From the NCBI GenBank assembly GCA_963693365.1, contig CAVNZM010000011.1:8246001-8310000 (forward strand): a DNA stretch of 64,000 bases. The letters are read 5' to 3'. The stretch comes from Amoebidium appalachense (taxonomy: Eukaryota > Ichthyosporea). Under the pieces are notes generated by a model. That model saw nothing but the letters and a program-made list of their open reading frames with translations, did no database searches and was not told the DNA's origin. Positions 1 to 8,854 of this stretch are shown one piece after another. Each line of letters starts with the position of its first letter. The first letter of the stretch is position 1. The position numbers and the translations under genes are program-made.

Positions 1-535
1 CGCAAACACACACCACCCACTCAATCACCTGCCCTTTCGTGTCAAAGTTATAATGATAATTAAAAAAAAAAAAAAGAAAGAAAGAAAGAAAAGAAAAGAA
101 AAGAAAAGGGGAAAAAATGGGTTCGACAATGTGCCCCCCCCCCCCCCCCTGCCCTCCCCCCTGAGGATGGGCTCTGCTTATGACGCATACTGTGCGCATG
201 GATGATGTTGCATACTTGAATGTTTGCCTTTGCATATGTCCTGCACCATGCTTCTCATCGTGTATGCGTACTTCGTGCCGTGTTCCGCATTCAACCCCCC
301 CCCCCCCCCCCCCCTCCCCCCCCCCCCCACCATCACCACCACCAATAATAATAATATTAATAATAATAATAATGAAAACCTGTACAACTGCGCATCTTCA
401 AAGCTTTGCAACATGTAAACATGCATCGTACGCATGCAACCCACGAATGTTTCTTTTCGCTGCATTTTAGAATTGTGGTGATATCTGAACAGGTGTGAAA
501 TGTTTCTGGGATGGAATAGACACGATGCATCCTTC

Positions 536-577
<42 letters not shown>

Positions 578-810
578 ACACACAAACCCCACCCACCTCG
601 CCTCAACCCCCCTCCCACTAACTTAGAAATTCCCTACTCCATCCCCTACACAGTCCTCCTTGTCAGATTTTCCTGGTTCTCCCCCCCTCCCCCCCCCCCC
701 CCCCCCCCCCCCCTTCCCCCCCCCTCCCTCCCCAGCCCCTCCCCCCCCTCTTCCCCCCAGTGACCACCTTATCGTTTTACCACAATCACGCTGACACCAT
801 CTCACCCCAT

Positions 811-843
<33 letters not shown>

Positions 844-898
844 GGGGACCACCCCATCCACCATGACGTCATCTCACCCATTTACATCCCCTGTGCAG
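1..898. repeat. Low-complexity region, poly-C tracts and simple repeats
   Basis: A-rich and GAAA-type repeats near 61-115 are followed by long poly-C runs (around 133-148, 294-328, 536-577, 680-735 and 811-840) and a short TAA/AAT repeat near 343-373. Open frames here encode only poly-proline or poly-glycine and are not genes. The stretch probably includes intron sequence of the gene whose last exon starts at 899. Confidence 0.8.
169..328 (+). repeat. Dispersed short repeat with poly-C tail, copy 1
   Basis: The block starts with GGGCTCTGCTTAT, passes through a TGCGTACTTCGTGCCGTGTT-like core, and ends CGCATTCAAC followed by a long C run. Related copies lie at 1924-2048 and, 3' part only, at 58371-58436 inside an intron of the PKA gene. 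Family unknown. Confidence 0.55.
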
Positions 899-1039
899 CT
901 ACCAGCAGGCAACCCCCCCGGTCTCAACGCTCTTGGTGCCCAGCCAGGCCAACCCTTCTCCTTTAACCCCCCAGTGGCAGCCCCTGCCCCAGCCCCTGTT
1001 CTGAGAAAGAACGACGATGAAGAAGACTATGATGCTTAG
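899..1039 (+). CDS. Last coding exon of an unidentified gene
   Basis: A good 3' splice site (ACATCCCCTGTGCAG) precedes 46 codons and a TAG stop, with no poly-proline artefact. The peptide is Pro/Ala-rich in the middle (PVAAPAPAPV) and ends in a basic then acidic tail, RKNDDEEDYDA. This composition differs clearly from the surrounding simple repeats, so I read it as a real C-terminal exon of a plus-strand gene whose earlier exons lie upstream of or within the poly-C region. The phase at the splice junction would be 0. I do not recognise the family. Confidence 0.5.
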   Translation, partial: LPAGNPPGLNALGAQPGQPFSFNPPVAAPAPAPVLRKNDDEEDYDA

Positions 1040-1128
1040 GTGCGGTCTACGTGCTATAGGCTAATATTAAGCCTATAGAAATGGGTCTGTGTCCCGGGGG
1101 GGGGGGGGGGGGGGGGGGGGAGGGGGGG

Positions 1129-1159
<31 letters not shown>

Positions 1160-1256
1160 AGAGGGAGGGGGAGGGGGGAAGGGGGGGGATGTGGCTCATG
1201 ACAAAAGGTGAGGAGCAAGGATATGCAAGTCGGGGTATGGTTATTGAAGTGTGTGT

Positions 1257-1287
<31 letters not shown>

Positions 1288-1692
1288 GAGAGAGAGAGAG
1301 AGGTTACCTTTTCTCATCTTTCATATCTTTTTTTCTAATTGAATTTTAAGTTACCTGTGTCTCTCTCTGGGAAACATGACGTGACAAGGGTTAAAACACA
1401 TGATATTGTGTATCAAAGGCACATCATGATAGTACCTATTTGGAAAGGGGTGGGGGGAGCGAGAGGGAGGGGAGGGGGTTTCTTGTCTAATTTAATTAAA
1501 CGACTCAAGTTGCGAACTGATTAACCGTTGTTTAGGCAAGTTTATCCGAAGATGTACATAGAATGCAGTAAATACACGCAGCATGAGAGCTAAAACCTTG
1601 TGATCATCTCACATGCACGCTGGTCAATATTTTGTGGTCCGATGCAATAAAAGGCACTGTGACTGGAGACATTCAAGTGTCTCTCTCTCTCT

Positions 1693-1725
<33 letters not shown>

Positions 1726-1819
1726 TCCCATGCGCACACACACGTGCACACACACACACACACACACGCACACACACAAACACACAAACACGCATGCACA
1801 TGCACATGCCCATTTGCGT

Positions 1820-1874
<55 letters not shown>

Positions 1875-2031
1875 CGCACGCACCCCCCCCCCCCCCCCAG
1901 GGCCTCCTCTCCCCCCTCCCCCCGGGCTCTGCTTATTATGCATACTCTTTATGTATGGCTTGCATTCTGCATCGTGTTATCCGTTTGTTCTTGTGTACTT
2001 CGTATTTTTTGACGCATTCAACCCCCCCCCC

Positions 2032-2062
<31 letters not shown>

Positions 2063-2102
2063 ACATGCGCACGCACCCCCCCCCCCCCCCCAGGGCCTCC
2101 TC

Positions 2103-2135
<33 letters not shown>

Positions 2136-2652
2136 TCTATCTCTTTGTTCCACACCCAGTCACCCACCGGCCGTCCTACCCTTTACAGTGCCTGCATGGT
2201 GGCCACCAACCCGTGGATAACATTGCATGGTCATGGCCACAACAAGGGCACATCATATGCGAGCCAACCAAAAAAAGAAAAAAAAAGGAGAAGAAGAAGA
2301 AGAAGAAAAGAAGAAAAAAAAGGAAGAAGAAGAAAGAGAAAAATACTTCTAATAAGACCTTCCAGAATCTCCTGCCTCCGTACGTCTCCTTTACCCTTCA
2401 TCCTTCATGATCAGTGTAATTTGGTGTATGCAAACGACGCAAATATTTGAGCTTCGAATCTTGTGAACGATGTTTGAACCGACCCGAACCGCCTCGTTTC
2501 CTTGCAAAATAACCATAAATAGCTATAAAGCTAGCAATTCTTCTCCATTATTGGCCACAGCGCTTTATTCGGGTCGAGTTTTCAATCTGCCGTGACCCGG
2601 CTCATTTTTTGACTTGCAGTCCGGGGCTAAGGCTAGCGCTAAGCTGTACTGT
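1040..2652. repeat. Non-coding stretch: poly-G/C and CA microsatellites
   Basis: There are poly-G runs around 1098-1156 and 1257-1287 and poly-C runs around 1694-1722, 1883-1898, 2022-2048 and 2106-2132. CA repeats lie at 1736-1871 and 2049-2065, and an A/GAA-rich patch at about 2270-2345. The interval 2346-2652 is ordinary sequence in which I see no gene. Long His/Thr or Cys/Val frames come only from the CA repeat. Confidence 0.75.
1924..2048 (+). repeat. Dispersed short repeat with poly-C tail, copy 2
   Basis: It shares the GGGCTCTGCTTAT start, the TGTGTACTTCGT core and the CGCATTCAAC plus poly-C end with the copy at 169-328. The sequence between these blocks has diverged. Confidence 0.55.
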
Positions 2653-2744
2653 AATCATCAATAGTGAAACTATTTCGATTGGTTCTTCGAATCATGACCT
2701 GATTGGGTGGAAATACACCAATTATCTTTCAAGAAAGCATAATT

Positions 2745-2958
2745 TGCGACATCGAAATGTGATGGGAATATGAATTCGAACACGGATGAAAGTCGGATGG
2801 GGTACGGATGGTCACAGCTTTCGTTGACAAGAATTGTTTTGGACAAGGAAAAGACTGAGGACGCCAGGTCCCGGAAGCCCCATTTATATCGTGATGTTTA
2901 TTGATCTGGGCCGGGGGGCTTCCGTGTGTGGGGTGACTCGATGTATACCTACGTCACA
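2745..2958 (-). repeat. Mini-element LTR (3' LTR in element sense)
   Basis: 214 bp, plus strand TGCGACATCG...CTACGTCACA. It aligns over its full length with 3825-4041 with a few substitutions and short indels. Confidence 0.75.
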
Positions 2959-3812
2959 TGTTAAGCGCACAAGAGAAGGATAGTGTGTGTCCTCACACAT
3001 GGATAAGGCTAGTACGTGGGTGCAAACATATAAGCATGTGGATGCATACTAGGGGTACTAAGGGGGGGCGTCACAATGTATATGTCAGGGACAGGCAAAC
3101 CTCCAAGCCATCCCCTAACCACACGTGGGCGGGCTGCAGTGCCTCTGAGGATGACCTCACGTGGGTACAAAACATAAAAGCAAAACATGTAAGCAGAGGC
3201 GAGCAAGAGCGAGAAGCAGACATAGATCTTCTGGGTGTACATGTTGAAATATATCGTGATTGGGTATACACACGTAGTTTGCGCAAACGACGGCTGTTCA
3301 GACTGAAGGAAAACACACGACTCTAGTGATCGTCAGGTAGTGATCTTAACCACCGTGTGGGCACAAGCAAAGTCCGAGACTCACATGTACACCATCCGGC
3401 AAACGTGTGCTGGGCTTAATGTCTGGCCGGCACCCATTATGCGGGATTAGCAGCACACGGGGGTGGCGTTTCTTGTGCTTTGCTTATACGCACAAAGTAT
3501 GAGGACCAAAACTTGCCGATCACTGTGGTCGTGTGTGGAAAACGGGAAAAGATGATGCGCTCATGAGGAATGTGCTGGTGCGAAAACTGAGTTGTGTGTG
3601 CTACAATATGAAATATGATGTGGCTGTTGCAAAAAAAATGGCCTCATTGCGGGGCAACGTCCGAATAAGTAAGCAAATGCATCCTCGTGTATCCGTAGTT
3701 ATCTGTGGACTGCTGTGACCATCCGTCCGTAAAAATGAGCTATCGTAGCATGCTATAAGAGAGCGCGTGTGGAAGCGTGTTTACCTGGTTACCCCCCGAG
3801 GGAGACCTTCCT

Positions 3813-3824
3813 TCTCTGCTACCA
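3813..3824 (-). promoter_or_regulatory. Primer-binding site, initiator-Met tRNA type
   Basis: Plus strand TCTCTGCTACCA is the 3' end of an animal-type initiator methionine tRNA except for one base. It abuts the LTR at 3825 with no spacer. Confidence 0.65.
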
Positions 3825-4041
3825 TGCGACATCGAAATGTGATGGGAATATGAATTCGAACACGGATGAAAGTCGGATGGGGGACGGATGGTCACAGCTT
3901 TCGTTGACAAGAACTATGTTTTGGACATTGTCAAGGAAAAGACCGAGGACGCCAGGTCCCGGAAGCCCCATTTACATTGTGACGTTTATTGATCTGGGGG
4001 GCTTCCGTGTCTGGGGTGACTCGATGTATATCTACGTCACA
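3825..4041 (-). repeat. Mini-element LTR (5' LTR in element sense)
   Basis: 217 bp, TG...CA on the plus strand, near-identical to 2745-2958. It lies directly next to the primer-binding site. Confidence 0.75.
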
Positions 4042-4092
4042 AATTGTTATGTATTCCACCAATCATGGTCTGGCGCTGAATCTTGGCTGCAG

Positions 4093-4103
4093 GCTATATA
4101 AGC
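4093..4103 (+). promoter_or_regulatory. TATA box of YR-2 leader
   Basis: GCTATATAAGC lies 129 bp before the gag ATG and just after an inverted repeat rich in CTGCAG. The A2 repeat at 53165-53340 lacks this box: a 16-bp segment between two CTGCAG copies is missing there. Confidence 0.5.
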
Positions 4104-4231
4104 TGCAGCCGAGAGAAGCCTTCAAGTTGATCAGTCTTCCCTCACTCAGCGCCACTTGTAAAGCGCTGAGTTGTTAGTGTGGGCTCACAATAGCTTGTAG
4201 ATCGGCCTCTCTCTGAGGGCACTAAGTTGCC

Positions 4232-4921
4232 ATGACCGAACGATATGCGACGCGTCTCACCGAGTTCCTGCCCACGGCAGATGACAGCACCAGTGGTGCC
4301 CGCTCTGACCGCTGGGCCCCCCCGCCGCTTGTGATTATCAAGACTCGCACCCAAGTTGCCTTAGCCACCCCGGCACTTCGCGACGTTGCAAACCTCGTGT
4401 GTGAACAAGGGTTGTTCGATGGCCCTGAGCCACTGGACCCTCAGTGGGGTTGGCTCGACATGGTGTCTGCCGGTGCCCGCGAAGAATGTTGTACACTGAT
4501 TGGCGCCATCTCTGCCCTCATCCAGGGTGCCAACCTTGCCGCGGCTAAGGGGACTACGGAGGTGGCACACATGCTCCGCCTGCTGTTCCAGTACCAGTCT
4601 GACGTCGTCCAGATGCTGGCGTCCCGGCTCAACTACCAGAAGATGCGTGCCCAGTATGGTGCTGCCGTTGCGGATATCGCCAAGGCCGAGGTTGAGGGTG
4701 TCAGCTCCCACGAGTTCCTGCCCGCCTGGAACCGCGGCCTGGTTGCCGCCCGCCAGAACTTCGGCCGCCAGCCTCCAGCTCGCAAGCGCCAGTGCTGCAC
4801 GCCGCAACCCCGCACGTAGTGGGGGCTTTGGCAACGAAGATACTTCAGCAAACCCGTCCAAAGGTGCCGGCCGTGGGCGCGGGGCCCCTCGTCGTGGGGC
4901 TCCCGCCCCGGCCGATCACTA
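4232..4921 (+). CDS. Gag-like protein of YR-2, one frameshift
   Basis: The ATG at 4232 opens 195 codons with no match to a known enzyme, including a helical central region (around DVVQMLASRLNYQKM) and a basic end. Near 4780-4800 the frame switches. The continuing frame gives an RG-rich tail (GRGRGAPRRGAPAPADH) that stops at 4919-4921, as expected for a nucleic-acid-binding gag end. It sits directly upstream of the RT start, where gag sits in DIRS/Ngaro elements. Assignment rests on position and composition, not on a recognised domain. No zinc knuckle is present. Confidence 0.55.
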
Positions 4922-4989
4922 ACTGACGGCCCCGCGTCCCGTACACCCCACTCCCCTCTATCAGAGACTGTACGGGATCACGCGGCGGA

Positions 4990-5308
4990 GTGGGAAAGGA
5001 GCGATGCCAGTTCCTTTGTGCTCAGATGCCATGGATTCGTCACAGCGTCCTTCCTCGGTGGGGCCCTTCAGGCCCTCCCCCCCCAGCAGACCATGGCTAC
5101 TATATCCCGGTGGACAATATGCCCGAGTCTACCATGCTGGATCTGGCTTTGGAAATGGTGGCCAATGGCGAGCTGGAGGAGATCTCTCCCAGCCAATCAT
5201 ATTGCGCTCATCCTTGTTTCACGGTCGCCAAATCCGATGGATCCCGGAGACCAATCCGAGTCATCGACCCGCATTCAACCAATTTTGTATGCCTTCCGCT
5301 GCACACCA
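4990..5308 (+). pseudogene. Start of YR-2 reverse transcriptase, cut by copia
   Basis: The frame contains the DIRS-type RT N-terminal block: MPESTMLDLALEMVANGELE, then SYCAHPCFTVAKSDGSRRPI and RVIDPHSTNF. It then breaks exactly where the copia LTR begins (TGTTGTAATACG at 5309). No catalytic aspartates are present in this part. The next recognisable RT block (YHALSLHP...YLDD) is at 32101-32358, about 30 residues further along a normal RT. The frame upstream of 4990 is open but its real start is unclear. Confidence 0.7.
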
Positions 5309-5379
5309 TGTTGTAATACGTAGTATCTACATATGGTAAGATCTTCTCAGTTTGTGTTATGTTTCAGTTCATATGCTTA
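5309..5379 (+). repeat. Left LTR of copia-1, first segment
   Basis: 71 bp beginning TGTTGTAATACGTAG, matching 20702-20772 of the right LTR almost base for base. It stops at CTTA, where the DNA transposon is inserted. Confidence 0.85.
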
Positions 5380-5392
5380 CATCAGCAATCTT
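5380..5392 (+). repeat. Left terminal inverted repeat
   Basis: CATCAGCAATCTT, preceded by the TA target duplication at 5378-5379. Confidence 0.7.
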
Positions 5393-5869
5393 CCCCCCCC
5401 ATCGGAAACCCCTCTACGACGTCGACGACGGGTTCGGAGTAGTTTACGATACCTGAGTGGCTGCGTTTGGTACCCTCGACATTTTAATGGATGGAAAAGC
5501 TGAAAACCCATCGTCGACGTCGACAAGCATGTTACAGGGTAATAAAGAGGTCCACTGATTTCTCGACCCTCATGTGTATATGCCAACGTCATCCTATGGA
5601 CATGCTGTGCATGCGTTTACACCGTCCATTAAACAAATGTAGCACCTATTCCAATGCTATAGATGTGCTATGGACGTCGTAAGCCTGTTCTACGTATGTA
5701 TACTGTGTAGGCTAACATGATGGGTATCGTCGACGTCGAAAACAAAGCATACTGTGAAGGCGATTCTAAGCATCTTAATATGAGGTTTCCGACGTCTGTA
5801 AACTAATAAGAAACGGCGAATTCTGCAATAATAAATACTGTTTTTATAATGTATAAGTACAATAGTTTT

Positions 5870-5895
5870 ATGTGTATATATATATATATCATATA

Positions 5896-5943
<48 letters not shown>

Positions 5944-6027
5944 ATCATATAGTATATATATATATATATATAAGTTGGGGTTTTTATAATGTATAAGTAC
6001 AATAGTTTTATGTATATATATATAGTA

Positions 6028-6060
<33 letters not shown>
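5870..6060. repeat. TA-rich microsatellite with internal duplication
   Basis: Long (TA)n runs are interspersed with two copies of a TTTTTATAATGTATAAGTAC block (about 5840-5870 and 5980-6010). No gene is seen. Confidence 0.8.
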
Positions 6061-6062
<2 letters not shown>

Positions 6063-6112
6063 GGGGTAGGGGTGTCCTGGGAATGAATGACCCCCGGAGT
6101 AGTTTTGCATAG

Positions 6113-6310
6113 AAGCCCCATACGACCACCATAAGGATCGCTAATTATACCCCCATGCGATCATTATAATGATCTCATTATATGCCCCATACGACCACCA
6201 TAAGGATCGCTAGTTATACCCCCATACGATCATCATAATGATCTCATTCTATGCCTCATACGATCATTATAGTGATCACATACCAAAATCCATACGGTCA
6301 TCATAATGAT
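6113..6310. repeat. Tandem repeat of palindromic units (~68 bp)
   Basis: Two full units and a degenerate third repeat CCCCATACGACCACCATAAG and CGATCATTATAATGATC-type palindromes. The palindromes would form short hairpins. Confidence 0.65.
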
Positions 6311-6427
6311 CACAAGGAGATTATCTAACGGGCGCAACTGACATGTGAATTTGTTTTTGCACGCCTCATGGAAAGCGGATGAGGCTCATCAGGTGGCCGC
6401 GGAATGAAAGTGGTGATATCCCCCCAT

Positions 6428-6704
6428 TCCGACCGGTTTTGTTAGACCCCCCACACAGAGAAACTGCCTAATGCAAAGTTTGGTTGTGCTCCCAACAATC
6501 CCCTGCACGTTATTAACCGTTGAATCCCCCCCCTTTCCCTATGTATTACAGCGCATTTTGCATAATATGGACGTACAACGGTCAATAACTTTTCCCGGGA
6601 CAGTCCGACCGGTTTTGTTACATCACCCACACAGAGACACTGCCTAATGCAATATTTGGTTGGGGCCCCATCAATCCCCTGCACGTGATTAACCGTGCAA
6701 ATGT
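6428..6704. repeat. Two-copy direct repeat (~95 bp, 178 bp apart)
   Basis: CCGACCGGTTTTGTTA, CACACAGAGA, CTGCCTAATGCAA and CAATCCCCTGCACGT occur in the same order at 6430-6527 and 6608-6704. Confidence 0.7.
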
Positions 6705-6926
6705 ATCCATCTTGTAGTATCCACCTTTCGGTGGTTCACATGTCTAGTAGGTGTAATAAAGATGTCCAAACATAATCCATAACACGCCTTATGTATATCC
6801 ATGGGCCATCCCCAAAACTGTAACAATACCATCCATATTACTGTCGTAAAACGATATATCGTACGGTACAAACGGTCGTAAGACGATACATAATATCGTC
6901 GACATGTGGACTACGACATACAAACA

Positions 6927-7185
6927 TGCTCGCCGGATATCGTAGATTTCACCATATTTTGGAGTACTAGTACTCAACTGCAAAATATTCAATGCAGAGT
7001 TCTTGTCGGTCATACGATACGGCATCTTGCAGTAGTATTTGTGTGCACGCTCCCAGCTCTCAGCTGACTCCACCGGGCCAAAGAGGCGATAGTCGTCAGA
7101 ATAATGCACACCAGCATGGAATTTCGATGTTTTGAGTTCGTTTTTGGTGGAGTCCTTGAAGCACTCGTACGCAGCTTTGCCGAAC
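6927..7185 (-). pseudogene. Transposase C-terminal exon, CACTA/Plavaka-like
   Basis: On the minus strand a 3' splice site (AAAAAACGCAG) is followed by a clearly coding frame: FGKAAYECFKDSTKNELKTS, then KFHAGVHYSDDYRLFGPVES, then ERAHKYYCKMPYRMTDKNS. The pattern K-x-H-x3-HY...LFG...E-x2-HK...YR-x-T-[ND]-K is the one I associate with the C-terminal part of CACTA/Plavaka-type transposases. The catalytic residues lie further upstream in such proteins and were not found, and the 3' end of the exon is uncertain. Its place inside a TA-flanked inverted-repeat element supports the reading. The family assignment is from memory of the motif, not from a search. Confidence 0.5.
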
Positions 7186-7305
7186 CTGCGTTTTTTGTTG
7201 GTGATATTACTTTACAATATAATGCACTAGAGCGGCACGGAGTCCATTACCAAATGGCGAAAGTTCTGCCATCGTTTCGTGTAGGATCTATACACCTAGA
7301 CACGT

Positions 7306-7355
7306 GCAGGGGGGGGGGGGGGGTCGTAGTGGGAAGGAGGGAAGACAGGGGGGGG

Positions 7356-7404
<49 letters not shown>

Positions 7405-7548
7405 CGGCAGACACGTACGTTCTGTAACGCTCCTTCATCTCGTTGAGTGAGTCCTTTTTTATAATGTATTTCCGTTTATATATTTACACATAATCGCCAC
7501 ATGCATTTACCGGTGCGCCATGATAAACACATGGCCGGCTTATCATTG

Positions 7549-7590
<42 letters not shown>

Positions 7591-7716
7591 CACACACGGC
7601 ATTCGATACCGTCCAGTCTTGCTCTTCCCAAGGCATCCACATGCTCGCACACAATGCAGAAACATGCACTCACACACACGCACGCACACTGGCACACCGG
7701 GACACACACACACACC

Positions 7717-7810
<94 letters not shown>

Positions 7811-8012
7811 ACACACACACAAACACACAACACACACACACACACATACAGAGAGACACACACACATATGCACACACACGGTGCATTTCCTCCCCTCCCA
7901 TTCCCTCTCCACAGAGCACACACACACACACACGTGCACACATGCACACACATGGTGCATCCCCCCCCCCCCCCCTTCCCTCTCAACCGAGCACATACAC
8001 ACACACATACAT

Positions 8013-8049
<37 letters not shown>

Positions 8050-8779
8050 CACACATGCACACATGCACGGACACGAATCCCCCCCTTCCCCTTCCCTCTC
8101 CACCGAGCACATGCACACATGCACAGACATGCACACACACACACACACCACACACGACGCACACAGACATGCACACACACACAAACACACAACACACACA
8201 CACACACATACACACAGACACACACACACACACACACACACATACATGCACACACACGGTGCATTTCCCCCCTCCCCTTCCCTCTCCACAGAGCACACAC
8301 ACACACACGTGCACACATGCACACACACGGTGCATCCCCCCTCTGCCCCCCTGCCCTTTCAACTGAGCACATACACACACACAGACATGCACACACACAC
8401 AACATACACAGACATCCACACATCAGACACAGACACGCATACACACACACACACAGGCACACACACACACATGCACATATGCACACACAGACAGACACAT
8501 GCACATGCACACTCACATATGCACACACACACACACACGCAAACACACACACACACACACACATACAGATATGCACACACACACACTGTCTCTCTCTCTT
8601 TTCTCCCTCCCTCCCACCCTCCCTCCCCCCCCTCCCCCCTCCCTCCCTCCCTCCCAACCATCCCTCCCTCCCTCCCTCCGTCCCTCCCGCCGTCCCTCCC
8701 TCCCCCCTCCCTCCCTCCCTCCCAACCATCCCTCCCTCCCTCCCCCCGTCCCTCCCTCCCTCCGTCCCTCCCTCCCTTC

Positions 8780-8817
<38 letters not shown>

Positions 8818-8852
8818 CACACACACACATGCACATGCACATGCACATGCAC
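7306..8852. repeat. Poly-G, CA and CCCT microsatellites
   Basis: A poly-G tract (7306-7404) is followed by about 1.3 kb of CA-type repeats (7551-8589) containing several copies of a GGTGCAT(T/C)(T/C)CC...CCCTCTCCAC spacer near 7880, 7953, 8077, 8258 and 8330. CCCT/CCCTCCGT repeats (8600-8780) and more CA repeats follow. The frames here are repeat artefacts. Confidence 0.85.
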
Positions 8853-8854
8853 CC

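Larger units (their letters stand above)
2745..4041 (-). mobile_element. Non-autonomous mini-LTR retroelement (TRIM-like), 1.3 kb
   Basis: Two direct repeats of 214 and 217 bp start TG and end CA and flank an 866-bp non-coding interior. AATT is found on both sides (2741-2744 and 4042-4045) as a 4-bp target duplication. The related sequence at 53250-53262 is the uninterrupted site. The twelve bases next to the right-hand repeat read, on the minus strand, TGGTAGCAGAGA, 11 of 12 matching the usual initiator-Met tRNA primer site. The element therefore runs on the minus strand. No polypurine tract is obvious next to the other repeat, and no gag or pol is present. Confidence 0.72.
2653..5308 (+). 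mobile_element. 5' part of tyrosine-recombinase retroelement YR-2
   Basis: This part holds the left terminal repeat A1 (2653-2744 continued at 4042 to about 4160, split by a mini-LTR element), a TATA-containing leader, a gag-like ORF and the first part of a DIRS-type reverse transcriptase. A1 matches 53165-53340, where it follows a tyrosine-recombinase gene, so the two ends belong to one family. The RT is cut at 5308 by a copia LTR. The matching RT core (32101-32358) and recombinase (52181-53100) may be the displaced remainder of this same copy, or may come from another copy. Confidence 0.65.

Noticed and set aside
2745-4041. Reading this block as a DNA transposon
   Set aside because: The ends are direct, not inverted, with TG...CA borders and a tRNA primer site, which fits an LTR-type element.
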